From Paenibacillus sp. P25 (GTDB lineage Bacteria > Bacillota > Bacilli > Paenibacillales > NBRC-103111), in assembly GCA_024704175.1 (NCBI GenBank), contig CP085629.1:5270001-5334000 (forward strand): DNA of 64,000 nucleotides, given 5' to 3'. This document shows, in pieces, positions 36,604-46,163 of this stretch. The notes beneath the pieces are model-generated. The model was not told the origin of the DNA. It was given only the letters and a program-made list of their open reading frames with translations, and made no database searches. Positions within the stretch are counted from its first letter, which is position 1. Each line of letters starts with the position of its first letter. The position numbers were made by a program, and so were the translations under genes.

Positions 36604-38191
36604 TTAAGGAGCCGTCTCCAGGAACTTCAGATTCGGATTTTTCTCCATCGCCGTGCGCAGCGCATACTCGTTCTCGAACAGCGCTACGTAGTTATCCTTC
36701 TTATCCTTGACGAGCTGCGAGTTGATCCGGAACTTGGCCGGATCGACCTCGTCGCCGACGAGCCAGCGGGCGAACTGGTAGCTCATCCGCGACAGCTGCA
36801 CGTCCACGCCGTATTCCGCCTTCATGCGGTATTCGAATACCTCGAACTGCAGCTGTCCGACGACGCCGAGAATCAGGTCCTCGAAGCCGATTGTCTTGAA
36901 CACCTGAATGGTGCCCTCCTCCGTCAGCTGGTCGACGCCTTTCTGAAACTGCTTGTGCTTGAGCGCATTCTTCACCGTCACCTTCGAGAACAGCTCCGGG
37001 GAGAAGGTCGGCGACTCGTCGAATTCCAGCCCCGCCGTCTGGCTGAGCGTATCCCCGATCCGGAAAATGCCGGGATCGAACAGGCCGATGATATCGCCCG
37101 GATACGCATCCTCGACGATATCCCGGTCCTGTGCCAGAAACTGCTGCGGCTGCGCCAGCTTGATCTCCTTGCCGACACGCACATGCTTCACGGACATCCC
37201 CCGCTCGAATTTCCCGGAGCAGATGCGCAGGAACGCAATCCGGTCGCGGTGCGCCGGGTTCATGTTCGCCTGGATTTTAAAGATATAGCCTGTAAATTTC
37301 TCGTTCAGCGGATCCACCGAGCCTTCGTTGCTTTTTCGCGGAGTCGGCGTCGGAGCCAGCTGCAGGAAGTTCTCGAGGAACGTCTGCACGCCGAAGTTGT
37401 TGATCGCGCCGCCGAAGAATACCGGGGTCAGTTCCCCTTGACGCACTTTCTCGAAATCGAATTCGTCGCCCGCCACATCCAGCGGCTCGAGGTCCTGCAC
37501 CAGCTGGTCGTAGAAAAACTCGCCGGCGATTTCCTTCACGATCGGGTCGTCGTAGCCGCTGACCTTGCGCACCTGAATTTCGCGGTGGTCGTCGCCTTGG
37601 AACAGCTCCACCTGCGTCAGCTTCCGGTCGTACACCCCGCGGAACTCCTTGCCCATCCCGATCGGCCAGTTCATCGGATAGGAGCGGATGCCCAGCACGT
37701 TCTCCAGCTCCTCCAGCAAATCAAAGGGGTTCTGCCCTTCCCGGTCCAGCTTGTTGATGAACGTGAAGATCGGGATTCCCCGCTTCCGGCACACCTGGAA
37801 CAGCTTCTTCGTCTGCGCCTCGACCCCTTTGGCCGAGTCGATCAGCATCACGGCGCTGTCCGCGGCGGTCAGCGTCCGGTACGTGTCTTCACTGAAGTCC
37901 TGGTGACCCGGGGTGTCGAGAATGTTCACCCGGTGCCCCTCATAATCGAACTGCATGACGCTGGAAGTAACGGAGATTCCCCAGCGCTTCTCGATCTCCA
38001 TCCAGTCGCTGGTCGCGTGACGGCTCGCCTTGCGGCCCTTAACCGTACCGGCTAAGCGGATGGCGCCTCCGAACAGCAGCAGACTTCTCGGTCAGTGTCG
38101 TTTTCCCGGCGTCCGGGTGGGAAATAATAGCGAAGGTCCGTCGTTTCAGTACCTCGTTCTTCAATTGTTCTTGCGTCGTTCCGGTGCTCAT
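36604..38191 (-). CDS. prfC: Peptide chain release factor 3 (frameshifted near N-terminus)
   Basis: Translational GTPase that recycles RF1/RF2 after termination. About 528 residues. G1 HPDAGKTTLTEK is in the N-terminal frame; one extra base near 38090 precedes the rest. Then GTVKGRKASRHATSDWMEIE, G3 NILDTPGHQDFSEDTYR, G4 FINKLDRE, the RF3-specific FEVFEYRMKAEYGVDVQLSR and a C-terminal LVKDKKDNYVALFENEYAL. Normal length for RF3. The ATG at 38189-38191 fits the usual beginning of the family. Confidence 0.9.
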
Positions 38192-38246
38192 GATCTCGGT
38201 TGTTCCTTTCTATGATTCAAAATAATGCGGATCCGGTCCGCTCCGG

Positions 38247-39306
38247 TTATACCAGCTTCACGGTCCAATCCGCTTCCTTCAGCCAAGCGCGGTTCTCAAA
38301 TTCTCTCCCGCGTACGGTAACCCGGTCCTTATAAACCTGAACGTACAGCCCCTGAGACTTCTGCTTGGTGCTTTGGTAATTGCGGTTCAGTACGCGTCCA
38401 ACGGACGAATTATGGAAATAATGGAACGATTCCTTCACATAGTGCTCCACCGTGCCCTGGAAATCCTGATGCCGGTGCCCGCAGAACACGAAGACGTTCT
38501 TGTACGGCTTGAGTATCTCGCGGAATTTCCTCGCCGGAATCAGCTGATGCGTGCCTCCGTCCTGTCCTGCGGGCGGGAGCGGCTGGTGGGTCATGACGAA
38601 GACGGGTTTGCCGTCCTTATGCTCAGCCAGCTTCTCCTTCAGCCAGTTGAGCTGGTCGCCCGAGTACCAGGCTCCCTCACCGGCCTCGGGCTTCTCCTGC
38701 ATGTAGGCTTCCTGCGACAGAAGAATCAGATGATAGCCCTTGACCCAGGCATCGTTATAGATGCTGGAGAGGCCGAAGAACTTCATAAACCGCTCCCGCG
38801 CCATCTTATCGGTCTTTCCGTTCGGCATCGTTTCTTTATTGAAGCCGCCGCTCTTATCGATCCATATGTCATAGTAATCATGATTGCCCATATTGGCGTA
38901 AATCGGCGGCGACTTGTAGGCCGACAGCAGCCTTCTTCAGCTCTTTGTAGTCGACGTCGCGGCCGTAATCGGTCAAATCGCCGGTGATCACGATCGTATC
39001 GATCGGCGAATCGAGCCGCTTGATATCCTCGAGCGCTTCCTTCATATGCTGGACCGTCAGCGGATCATAAGTCGAGATGTGCAGGTCGCTTAGGATCATA
39101 AAAGAAAAGAGCGGTCCGTTCCCGTCCGCCGCGGCGGTATGGACCTCCGGTCGCGGCTCGGGCTTCTGAAGCACCACCGCTTCCTCGTCGCCGCCGGCCG
39201 CCGGCGAATCCGCCGCTTTTTGCAGCACCTTGAACAGCCCGGTCCCCGCCGCCCCGATCATGACCAGCAGACCCAGCATCCAGCGGATAAAAGCGCGTCG
39301 TGACAT
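38247..39306 (-). CDS. Tat-exported metallophosphoesterase (frameshifted)
   Basis: About 353 residues. N-terminus MSRRAFIRWMLGLLVMIGAA is a twin-arginine signal peptide. Calcineurin-like motifs in order: LSDLHIS (D-x-H), GDLTDYG (G-D), after a shift near 38920 GNHDYYD (G-N-H-D), VMTHQPLPP and FCGHRHQDF (G-H-x-H). A dinuclear-metal phosphoesterase acting outside the membrane. The substrate is unknown. Gene stands alone between prfC and the cyclase. Confidence 0.85.
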
Positions 39307-39418
39307 ATAGCGTATGCCCCCTGATTCTGTATAACGGGAGGGAAATCCCCCATCCTTGTATTATAGCTTTTTTCGGAGCGCTTGCACTACGGAACTTCGT
39401 GGTACCGGGCTCTGTCTG

Positions 39419-39492
39419 CCAAGATAAACGACTACGCCGTCCTTGTCTTGCAAGGACCAGCGCGTTTAACAAGGTTGATGCGAAGCTATAAG
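39419..39492. repeat. Dispersed palindromic repeat, copy B
   Basis: CCAAGATAAACGACTACGCC, hairpin GTCCTTGTCTTGCAAGGAC, then CAGCGCGTTTA and TTGATGCGAAGCTATAA. Aligns with copy A over its whole length (roughly two thirds identity by eye). Confidence 0.55.
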
Positions 39493-39519
39493 TTACGAAA
39501 ACTTATAAAATCTTATCAA

Positions 39520-39556
39520 CAAATAAAAACGGCCTCCCCTAAAGGCAAGGCCGTCC
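39520..39556 (-). terminator. Terminator of the cyclase gene
   Basis: ACGGCCT, 12-nt loop, AGGCCGT followed by TTTTATTTG on the minus strand. Confidence 0.8.
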
Positions 39557-39572
39557 TCCACCATCCTGCATA

Positions 39573-40195
39573 TTAACTCCCGAGCAAAAAAGCGCGCGCC
39601 GGTGCGGCTTCGATCCCTTCCAGCTTGAGTGGCGCGAGCACGAAGAAATAACTCCCCGCCGGCACCTCGCTAAGGCGAAGCCCTTCCAATATCAGCACCC
39701 CGCCGCGCATCAGCGTCCGGTGCGTCGGGTATCCCTCCTGGGACCGCTCGATGCCGAGCGCGTCGGTTCCGACGCCTTTGATGCCGAGCTCCGCCAGATA
39801 AGCGGCCCCGTCCGCCCGCAGGAACACGAAGCCGTCATCCCACCCTTCCGTGAAGGAATTGCGGGTTTTAAACAAAATCCATTCCCCCGCTGGATCGCGA
39901 AGGGCTTCAGGTCCTCTGCCGTAATGGCATCCCGGACCCCGGTCAAGTCCAGCACCCGCGCCGTACCGATCAAATCCTGCAGCGGAATCGTCTCGATCGT
40001 CGCACCGCCGTCCAGCATATGCAGGGGCGCGTCCAAATGCGTGCCCGTATGCGCATCGAGGCTGATCCGGGTGCCGTGCGTTTGTCCCGTCTGATGATTG
40101 CTTGTATTCTCGAATACCGGCCGCACGGCGGCATTGTTGTTCCATACCGCCATATTCGGGCGGATCACTGAAGAAATATCGTAAAGCTTGAACAT
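39573..40195 (-). CDS. Cyclase-family (KynB-like) metal hydrolase (frameshifted)
   Basis: About 207 residues. MFKLYDISSVIRPNMAVWNN, the zinc-binding DAHTGTHLDAPLHMLDGG (H-x-G-T-H-x-D-x-P-x-H family signature), LDLTGVRDAITAEDLKPF, then after a shift near 39885 EWILFKTRNSFTEGWDDGFV and GIKGVGTDALGIERSQEGYP. Relatives hydrolyse N-formylkynurenine or isatin; the substrate here cannot be stated. Confidence 0.82.
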
Positions 40196-40241
40196 CGGGG
40201 TCTCCCGCCTCCTCCGTTCTTTCGCTTACCTTCTTCCGAAG

Positions 40242-41763
40242 TTAGCGCTGGGCAAACTCCCAGGCTACTTCGCCTTCATGCTGACCATTCACCGGCCACC
40301 ACCGGAAGCCGTCCTCGGCCACCAGTTCGCTGACCGCGTTCCGGCCCCCAGGTTCCGGCAGCGTACATGTGCAGATCTTCCGTCCGCTCTCCCCAAGCGG
40401 ATGCAATCTTGTCCACGTACTTCCAAGCGAGCGCCACTTCATCCCAGCGCGTGAAGTAGGTCGAATCGCCGCGGGCGGCATCGTACAAGAGCCGCTCATA
40501 GGCCTCCGGCGTGTTGAGTCCGACCTGACAGCTCTGGCAGAAGTCCATCGCCACCGGAATGACGGTGCCTTCGGAGCCCGGTCGCTTCGCGTTGATTTTG
40601 AAGTAAATGCCCTCCATCGGATTGATCCGGAACACCAGCAGGTTCGGCTCTAGCCGGTGCTTGCGGGACAGATACACATTATTCGGCACGTTCTTGAACT
40701 CGACGACGACCTCGGTCGTCTTCACCGGCGACCTCTTGCCCGTGCGGATATAGAACGGCACGCCGGCCCAGCGGAAATTGTCCACGAACACCCGTGCGGC
40801 GAAATATGTCTCGGTCGTCGACTCCGGATTGACCGAGTCCTCCTCGCGGTAGCCCGGCACCTGCTGACCCTTCACGTTGCCGGATACATATTGTCCGCGC
40901 ACCGTATTCGCCCGTACCTCGGCCGCCGTCTGAAAGCCGCGCAACGAACGGAACACCTTTACCTTCTCGTCGCGGATATCCTCCGGATGCAGCCGGCTCG
41001 GCGGCTCCATCGCCATGACGGCGAGCATCTGCAGCATGTGGTTCTGGCCCATGTCGCGCAGTGCGCCCGACCGGTCGTAATAACCGCCCCGCTCCTCGAC
41101 GCCGACGGTTTCGCTCAGCGTGATTTGAATGTTGGATATGTACTTGTTGTTCCACAGCGGCTCAAAGAACGTATTGGCAAAACGCACGACGTTGATGTTC
41201 TGTACCATCTCTTTGCCGAGATAATGGTCGATCCGGTATACATCCTGCTCGTCGAACACCTGGCGGATTTCTGCGTTCAGCTTCTCGGCCGAAGGCAGGT
41301 CGTAGCCGAACGGCTTCTCGATCACCAGCCGGTTCCAGCCGCTCGCATCCAGCATCCCGCCGGCCTTCAGATTGTGGGACACGCCGCCGAAGAGTTCCGG
41401 CGCCAGCGCCAGATAAAACAACCGGTTGCCGCCCACATCGAACTTGTCGTCGAGCTTGTCCGTCAGCTCGCGCAGCTGGCGGAAGCCGTCGACATTGTTA
41501 ATGTCCAGCGACATGTACTCAAAGTGCTCGGCGAACGATTCCCACTGCTCGTCCTTCGTCACGTTATAACGGGCGAACTCCTGGATCGATTCGTGCAGAT
41601 CCTCACGGAACTGCTCATTGGTCCGCGGACGGCGGGCCAGTCCGATCACGGCGAAACGGTCGCCCAGCTTGCGCTCGCGGTACAAGGCGTAAAACGCCGG
41701 AAACAGCTTGCGCCGGGCCAAATCCCCGGTCGCTCCGAAAATCAGGTATACGGCACTCGTCAT
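40242..41763 (-). CDS. zwf: Glucose-6-phosphate 1-dehydrogenase (frameshifted at C-terminus)
   Basis: First enzyme of the oxidative pentose phosphate pathway. About 507 residues. IFGATGDLARRKLFPAFYAL (NADP loop), NRLVIEKPFGYDLPSAEKLN, YRIDHYLGKEMVQNINVVRF (catalytic His of R-I-D-H-Y-L-G-K), FYIRTGKRSPVKTTEVVVEF. The last 40 residues are in a second frame after about 40360 (NAVSELVAEDGFRWWPVNGQ). Only the extreme C-terminus is affected. Confidence 0.93.
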
Positions 41764-41851
41764 GGTTCCCTCATTCTTTCTTCTATATTTTTTGGTAAGG
41801 ACTGACTGTTTGCTCTGTACCCCCTTAGCATAACCAAAACTGCTTCTATAT

Positions 41852-42607
41852 TCAATACTCCGTCGTAATGACCGGCGTGCCCAGCGTCAGGCGCCATGAC
41901 TTGTTCACCGAGTCCCGGTGCAGCGCAGCCTGGAGGTGAATTGTGCGGTTCCCGCTCATGACGGATTCATGCAGGATATCCGAGCTGTAGGAGATGCTCA
42001 GCGTACCGCTGTCCGTATATCGCTCCGCTTCCTTCGCATGAAACGCCTGCCGCACCCCGTCCAGCAGAGCCTCAGGCTGCACCTCGTCCTGCCTGGCCAG
42101 CTCCCCTGCACCATGACATTCCATCTCCCGTCAAAATGCAGCCCTGCCAGCTTCGCATCCAGCTCCTGCTGGTGCGCCATGACCGCCGCCGCATCCGCGA
42201 GGCCAAGCGTACATTCATACTTCACGATCGCGAACGACTGCCCCGCCTCGATCTCGGCCAGCAGCAGCGTCTGCGTGCAGCCTTCGGGAGTCTTCGCCTC
42301 CTGACGGTATACGCGTTCGCCTTCCTGCTCTTCCAGGCGGTCTGCTTGCGGCAGGCCGATACGGCGGCTCAGCTCGTTGCCGTCTCTCAGCGACTCTTCG
42401 CCACCGGAGAACGCGCGGTAGGGGCCGGATTTCTTGAGCACCAGCTTCACCGGCTCCGACGCTTTCACTAGCGCGCGCGGCTTCCTTCAGCAGCGACCGG
42501 CCATCCGCATAAACCCCGCTTCCGTCTGCGGCGGACCCGGTCGCCGACCATATCCAAAGCCCCAGTACCGCCGTAAATCCAAGCATCATCGCCAGCCCTT
42601 TCCGCAT
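41852..42607 (-). CDS. YwmB-like secreted protein (two frameshifts)
   Basis: About 251 residues with a signal peptide (MRKGLAMMLGFTAVLGLWIW). Middle part: VKLVLKKSGPYRAFSGGEES, SFAIVKYECTLGLADAAAVM, HFDGRWNVMVQG; C-terminus SISYSSDILHESVMSGNRTI and TLGTPVITTEY, which fits the YwmB family end. Shifts near 42468 and 42118. YwmB proteins are exported and of uncertain function. Confidence 0.65.
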
Positions 42608-42780
42608 CGCGCCGCACCCCTTTTCTCCGAATCTATCAATCTATCAACCAGTATGACCCGATGTCAGGGGGCTTATACCTAAAAAATAGGCGCCGGCATC
42701 CCCGGCATCCGTCCAGACCCGCGACCCATCCCGGGCATAGACTGCAGTGTAGAACATCGAATTTGGAGGTGTAAACGACA

Positions 42781-43134
42781 GTGCAGCCGATTAACCCGAA
42801 CAATATTCAGGAATGCAGGCCGCATTTCGGCAAGACGGTGCTCGTCGTCTTAAGGGATGGCACCGAGCTGATCGGAACGCTGAGCCGTTTGGAAAATGAG
42901 AAGCTCGTATTAAACGATACGCCGGCCGGGGTCGCCACGAAGCGTTCCCGGGGCAAGGCCGCCGGACTGCGTCAGAAGAACGCCGGCGCCGGTTCCCCCA
43001 AAGGGAAGAAACGGAAACAGACGGATTCGAACGTCTTATCCCTTGCCGGTGCCCCCTTTATACCGCCGGGCCTTCCCGGCGCAGGACCCATTACGCTCGA
43101 CCTTCCGATGATTGCCATGGTCCTCGTCGTTTGA
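42781..43134 (+). CDS. Small Lsm-like protein with hydrophobic tail
   Basis: 117 residues, GTG start behind TTGGAGGTG. Residues 9-45 (CRPHFGKTVLVVLRDGTELI, GTLSRLENEKLVLND) look like an Sm/SH3-like beta barrel half. A basic linker rich in K/R/G follows (SPKGKKRKQ), and the C-terminus is hydrophobic (ITLDLPMIAMVLVV). I do not recognise a named family. An RNA-binding or surface-anchoring role is possible but unsupported. Confidence 0.6.
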   Translation: MQPINPNNIQECRPHFGKTVLVVLRDGTELIGTLSRLENEKLVLNDTPAGVATKRSRGKAAGLRQKNAGAGSPKGKKRKQTDSNVLSLAGAPFIPPGLPGAGPITLDLPMIAMVLVV

Positions 43135-43192
43135 CAGCCGGGCGCAGCTAAACCCAGGCCGGGAGAGGGGCCCCGCTCCTCTCTCCGGGACA

Positions 43193-43236
43193 CAAAAAAA
43201 CCAAAGCGCCGTCCGGCTTCCGCCGGAGGGCCTTGG
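43193..43236 (-). terminator. Terminator of the GNAT gene
   Basis: CCAAGGCCCTCCGGC ... GCCGGACGGCGCTTTGG followed by TTTTTTT on the minus strand. Confidence 0.8.
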
Positions 43237-43252
43237 TTGGATGAGGCTGACG

Positions 43253-43692
43253 CTATAAGTACTTTCGCATTAAATAACAATGCAGACCGGGGTCGTAGTG
43301 GATCGGCTCATACTGATGCCTCATGTAAAAGCGCTGCGCCTGATGGTTCGCTTCATCGACCCAGAGCCGGACCTCCCGGCGGCTTCTTTCCCCGCAAAGC
43401 GCTCGGCGAACTTCATGAGCCGCGAACCTACGCCCCTGCCCTGTTCCCGCGGGTGGACGGCGAGCATATCGACGAGCAGCGCATCCTTCTCCGGCCGAAG
43501 GGTGATAAAGGCAACCGGACGCCGGCCCGCCGAGGCGAATACATACGTTTGGCACGGCTCCAGCCGACTGCGCAGGATCGCAGGGGTCAAGCCCAGGTGG
43601 GGAAAGGTTTGTCTGGCAAAAGGCAGCAGCAGATCCGTCGCCAGGGTATAGATCGTGCGGTCATCCTGCTGCGGTATGCGCTTGCGGATCAT
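43253..43692 (-). CDS. GNAT-family acetyltransferase (frameshifted)
   Basis: About 146 residues. Acetyl-CoA site: LLVDMLAVHPREQGRGVGSR (R/Q-x-x-G-x-G/A). The corrected C-terminus after about 43375 reads VRLWVDEANHQAQRFYMRHQ, YEPIHYDPGLHCYLMRKYL. Start at 43692 with GGAGG about seven bases upstream. Substrate unknown. Confidence 0.8.
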
Positions 43693-43765
43693 CAGCGCAC
43701 CTCCATTCATACGGGTAACACGGAAGTACTTTATCGTATGAACGGAACGCCCGAGAGGTTAAGGA

Positions 43766-43855
43766 TTATTTCAAATATTTTTTGCCGACGAACAGCATGA
43801 ACAAGATGCACACTGCGACCACGGCGATGATGACGATCCATTGTACCCAATCCAT
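43766..43855 (-). CDS. 29-residue single-pass membrane peptide
   Basis: Starts MDWVQWIVIIAVVAVCILFM and ends LFVGKKYLK: one hydrophobic helix with a positive C-terminal tail. AAAGGAG lies about nine bases before the ATG. Coding potential rests on this ribosome binding site and the clean membrane-peptide composition. Confidence 0.6.
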   Translation of the reverse strand: MDWVQWIVIIAVVAVCILFMLFVGKKYLK

Positions 43856-44032
43856 GAAGAGACAAGCTCCTTTAGTGAAGTTAATTACCAATCATACTGG
43901 AACGGGAGAAAAGATGTCAACTCTGCTCCCCGGCTTCCGTTAAACCGGCGGCTTGTCCAAAGTCGGCCGGGCAGAACAGCAGACGCCGGATTTACCGCCG
44001 CGGCGCTGCTGTTCATTCACATCCTGACCGGG

Positions 44033-44317
44033 TTAGGTGACGACAAATTCAACGATAATCGGAGTCCCCCCATCGAGCACGTTTCCGCCCGGGATCGTAA
44101 TGGCCGTAGTGGTAACCGTAGATGTGTCGGCCGTTTGAAGAACACCGTTGATATAAAAATTGTAATACGAGTACGAAGCGGGGAAAGCGGTCGCGGCAGC
44201 ACCCGTATCATCCGTAAAAGCAGTAGCGGCGATGGCAAAAGTGGCCCCTGTTCCCGTTCCTGCTCCTGCAGTCGAACTATAGCGTCTGCTGTTCACATAG
44301 GGTCTGACAATTGGCAT
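44033..44317 (-). CDS. DUF4183 family protein
   Basis: 94 residues, start behind AAGGAGGTG. ATAFTDDTGAAATAFPASYS, YYNFYINGVLQTADTS, GGNVLDGGTPIIVEFVVT show the DUF4183 pattern (N/D-D-G-x-A, Y-I-N-G-V/I-L-Q, G-T-P-I-I-x-E). The same domain forms the C-terminus of the collagen-like protein next door. The family is typical of spore-surface proteins. Confidence 0.85.
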   Translation of the reverse strand: MPIVRPYVNSRRYSSTAGAGTGTGATFAIAATAFTDDTGAAATAFPASYSYYNFYINGVLQTADTSTVTTTAITIPGGNVLDGGTPIIVEFVVT

Positions 44318-44399
44318 TCATTTCCACCTCCTTTACTTCAATAAATGCAATCGCGTCTATGAAAAGAACGGCGAATCTAGCAGTACTTCTTGCTTATTT

Positions 44400-45224
44400 T
44401 TAATAGGTCACTTGGGCCGACAGCCGTACCGTTTCAAGAATAATGGGAGTCCCGGCATAAATTGTCCCTCCCGCGGGACTAAAGGTAAGCGCCGAATCGC
44501 TCACGCCGTACGAGCCGCTTTCCTGCAGAATCCCGTTGATGTAAAGATTATTAAAAGCATCGGGACCGAGCCCCTCAAAAAAAGGTTGCCGCCACCCCGT
44601 CGTCATTGGTAAACTCGCTTGCAGGAATGACAACCGTCGCCGACAAATCCAGATCCGAATCGGGAGAATAAAAATAACGGTTGGCCGTTGGAAGAATCGA
44701 GATGCCGGGGATGATGACGGGGCCGGGCGGACCTTGGGGACCTGCCGGGCCGGGCGGACCAGGCTGACCCGCAGGCCCCTGGGGTCCCGGAGAGCCCTGT
44801 GCCCCCATTGTGCCCGGGGGCCCTTGTGCGCCAGGCGATCCGGCAGGCCCCTGAAGCCCCGGGTCGCCCGGGGTACCCTGCGTACCGGGTGAACCCGTGG
44901 GGCCTTGCCGACCGGGTGCGCCCGAAGCACCGGGGGTCCAGACGGACCCGGCATTCCCGGATAACCCCGGCGTCCTTTTCGCCCCCGCCTGCCCGTTCGT
45001 CCCTGCTTACCCCGCCAACGCTTAAGCCTTCTCACTTTACGGCATGCGGACTCCCGCTCGGAACGTTTTTTCTTCGCGCGATGCTTTGCCGGCTTCACGG
45101 CGTTTTTCCGCTTCTTTTTAGGCTTTCCCGCACATTCATGGCTTTTCCCTGCGAGTCTGCGCCGGCCTCTCTTTCTCAAGACTTTTCCTTTTTCCGGACA
45201 ACATAAAGAAGTAATCCTGCTCAC
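44400..45224 (-). CDS. Collagen-like protein with DUF4183 C-terminus (two frameshifts)
   Basis: About 274 residues. The N-terminal 80 are extremely basic (KKKRKNAVKPAKHRAKKKRS). A collagen-like segment follows in which about 27 G-x-y triplets are readable once a shift near 44945 is corrected (GASGAPGRQGPTGSPGTQG, GPQGPAGQPGPPGPAG). A DUF4183 domain ends the protein (YFYSPDSDLDLSATVVIP, NNLYINGILQESGSYGVS, GTPIILETV), with a second shift near 44580. GTG start behind AGGAGG. Likely an exosporium or coat filament protein (inference from family). Confidence 0.85.
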   Translation of the reverse strand: MSRITSLCCPEKGKVLRKRGRRRLAGKSHECAGKPKKKRKNAVKPAKHRAKKKRSERESACRKVRRLKRWRGKQGRTGRRGRKGRRGYPGMPGPSGPPVLRAHPVGKAPRVHPVRRVPRATRGFRGLPDRLAHKGPRAQWGHRALRDPRGLRVSLVRPARQVPKVRPAPSSSPASRFFQRPTVIFILPIRIWICRRRLSFLQASLPMTTGWRQPFFEGLGPDAFNNLYINGILQESGSYGVSDSALTFSPAGGTIYAGTPIILETVRLSAQVTY

Positions 45225-45335
45225 CCTCCCCTCCTATGCCTATCGCTTATAAGTATGATGTTCGGGTGGACGAGGATTGGACTTCTAACCAATGAATGGG
45301 CGCCAGTACATACCATATTTTGCATAATCCAACCA

Positions 45336-45372
45336 ACAAAAAGAAACCTTCGGCCAATTACTCAACCGAAGG
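45336..45372 (-). terminator. Terminator overlapping the stop of the small unknown gene
   Basis: CCTTCGG, 12-nt loop, CCGAAGG followed by TTTCTTTTTG on the minus strand. Confidence 0.75.
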
Positions 45373-45654
45373 TCGCCGAGCCAATCCTTTGCTTTTTTCT
45401 TGAAGCGCGCGGCGCATGGCTTCCGCTTTGACGCAGGCCGGCCGCCGCGGCACCGGCATGCCGAAGAACGAATCATCGCCGAAGAGCTGCAGCGACGCCT
45501 GTTCCGCCGCCTTCCTTGCCATCGCCGCATCCTGCAGCAGGTAAAAAGCGATTTGATAAGCATAATCCTCATATTCTCTCAGTATGGCGGCTTTCTCCGC
45601 ACAGGCCGGACCCGAAACGGTCTCCTTCCGCAGCGTTAATGCCACGGCCGTCAT
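45358..45654 (-). CDS. Small protein of unknown function
   Basis: 98 residues, start ATG 45652-45654 behind AAGGAGAGGAG and overlapping the previous stop (ATGA). The helical segment ILREYEDYAYQIAFYLLQDA followed by ARKAAEQASLQLF is faintly similar to region 2 of ECF sigma factors, but the rest (PVPRRPACVKAEAMRRALQE) is not. I do not assign a family. Confidence 0.6.
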   Translation of the reverse strand: MTAVALTLRKETVSGPACAEKAAILREYEDYAYQIAFYLLQDAAMARKAAEQASLQLFGDDSFFGMPVPRRPACVKAEAMRRALQEKSKGLARRPSVE

Positions 45655-45929
45655 CTCCTCTCCTTGATGTCTGTAGACCATGAGACATCTCGATACGTTC
45701 TGTCGATCACCTTGCGCACAAGCGTCAGCCGCTCCGGTATGCCGGCCAGCCCGGGGATCCGGAAGGCGAAATCTTTGCCGGGGTACTCGCCCTCAAGTAC
45801 AACTTTATCTACCCGCACAGCAACTCCCTGTGAACTAACTCCCCGCCCTTGCACCTCATACTCCTTACCGGCCGCATCGCGAATCAACCATTCGTCATGT
45901 CTCCAATGGTTAATGAAGGTCCCCTGCAC
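45651..45929 (-). CDS. Small protein of unknown function, coupled to the next gene
   Basis: 92 residues from a GTG at 45927-45929 (the true start may be slightly upstream; no ideal ribosome binding site). TFINHWRHDEWLIRDAAGKE, GVAVRVDKVVLEGEYPGKDF and ERLTLVRKVIDRTYRDVSW suggest a small beta-rich domain. Overlaps the next gene by 4 bases. No family recognised. Confidence 0.55.
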   Translation of the reverse strand: MQGTFINHWRHDEWLIRDAAGKEYEVQGRGVSSQGVAVRVDKVVLEGEYPGKDFAFRIPGLAGIPERLTLVRKVIDRTYRDVSWSTDIKERR

Positions 45930-46047
45930 CCGCAGGACGCCCTGCTCTCCTTCCGGCCGGTAGCCCTTAATTCATCTACTTAAATAGACGATGGAAGCCG
46001 GCAAAAACTTTCACAGATAAGAAAAAATTAAGAATATATGGAAAACA

Positions 46048-46076
46048 AAAAAGAAGCACCCGCCTTTGGGTGCTTT
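46048..46076 (-). terminator. Terminator of the Lia/Psp operon
   Basis: GCACCC, AAAGGC loop, GGGTGC followed by TTCTTTTTTG on the minus strand. Also T-rich on the plus side. Confidence 0.75.
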
Positions 46077-46163
46077 TCTCGCAAGGAATATTCCTCCATC
46101 GTCACATCACTTGCCAACGAACCATCTCGCCAGCCGCCGCTAACGGACCGTGATTTATTCCCT

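Noticed and set aside
36556..38055. 499-residue open frame on the plus strand opposite prfC
   Set aside because: Antisense shadow of a GC-rich gene; the minus strand encodes a full set of RF3 GTPase motifs.
40657..41805. 382-residue plus-strand open frame opposite zwf, and similar long antisense frames opposite liaS and the Gfo/Idh genes
   Set aside because: They mirror codon bias of the true genes, lack ribosome binding sites and show no protein motifs.
43160..43190. GGAGAGGGG/CCTCTCTCC hairpin as terminator of the Lsm-like gene
   Set aside because: No T-tract follows on the plus strand; the A-tract belongs to the terminator of the opposite gene.
45358..45654. Possible ECF sigma factor
   Set aside because: Similarity is limited to one helix; there is no region 4, so the gene is left as unknown.
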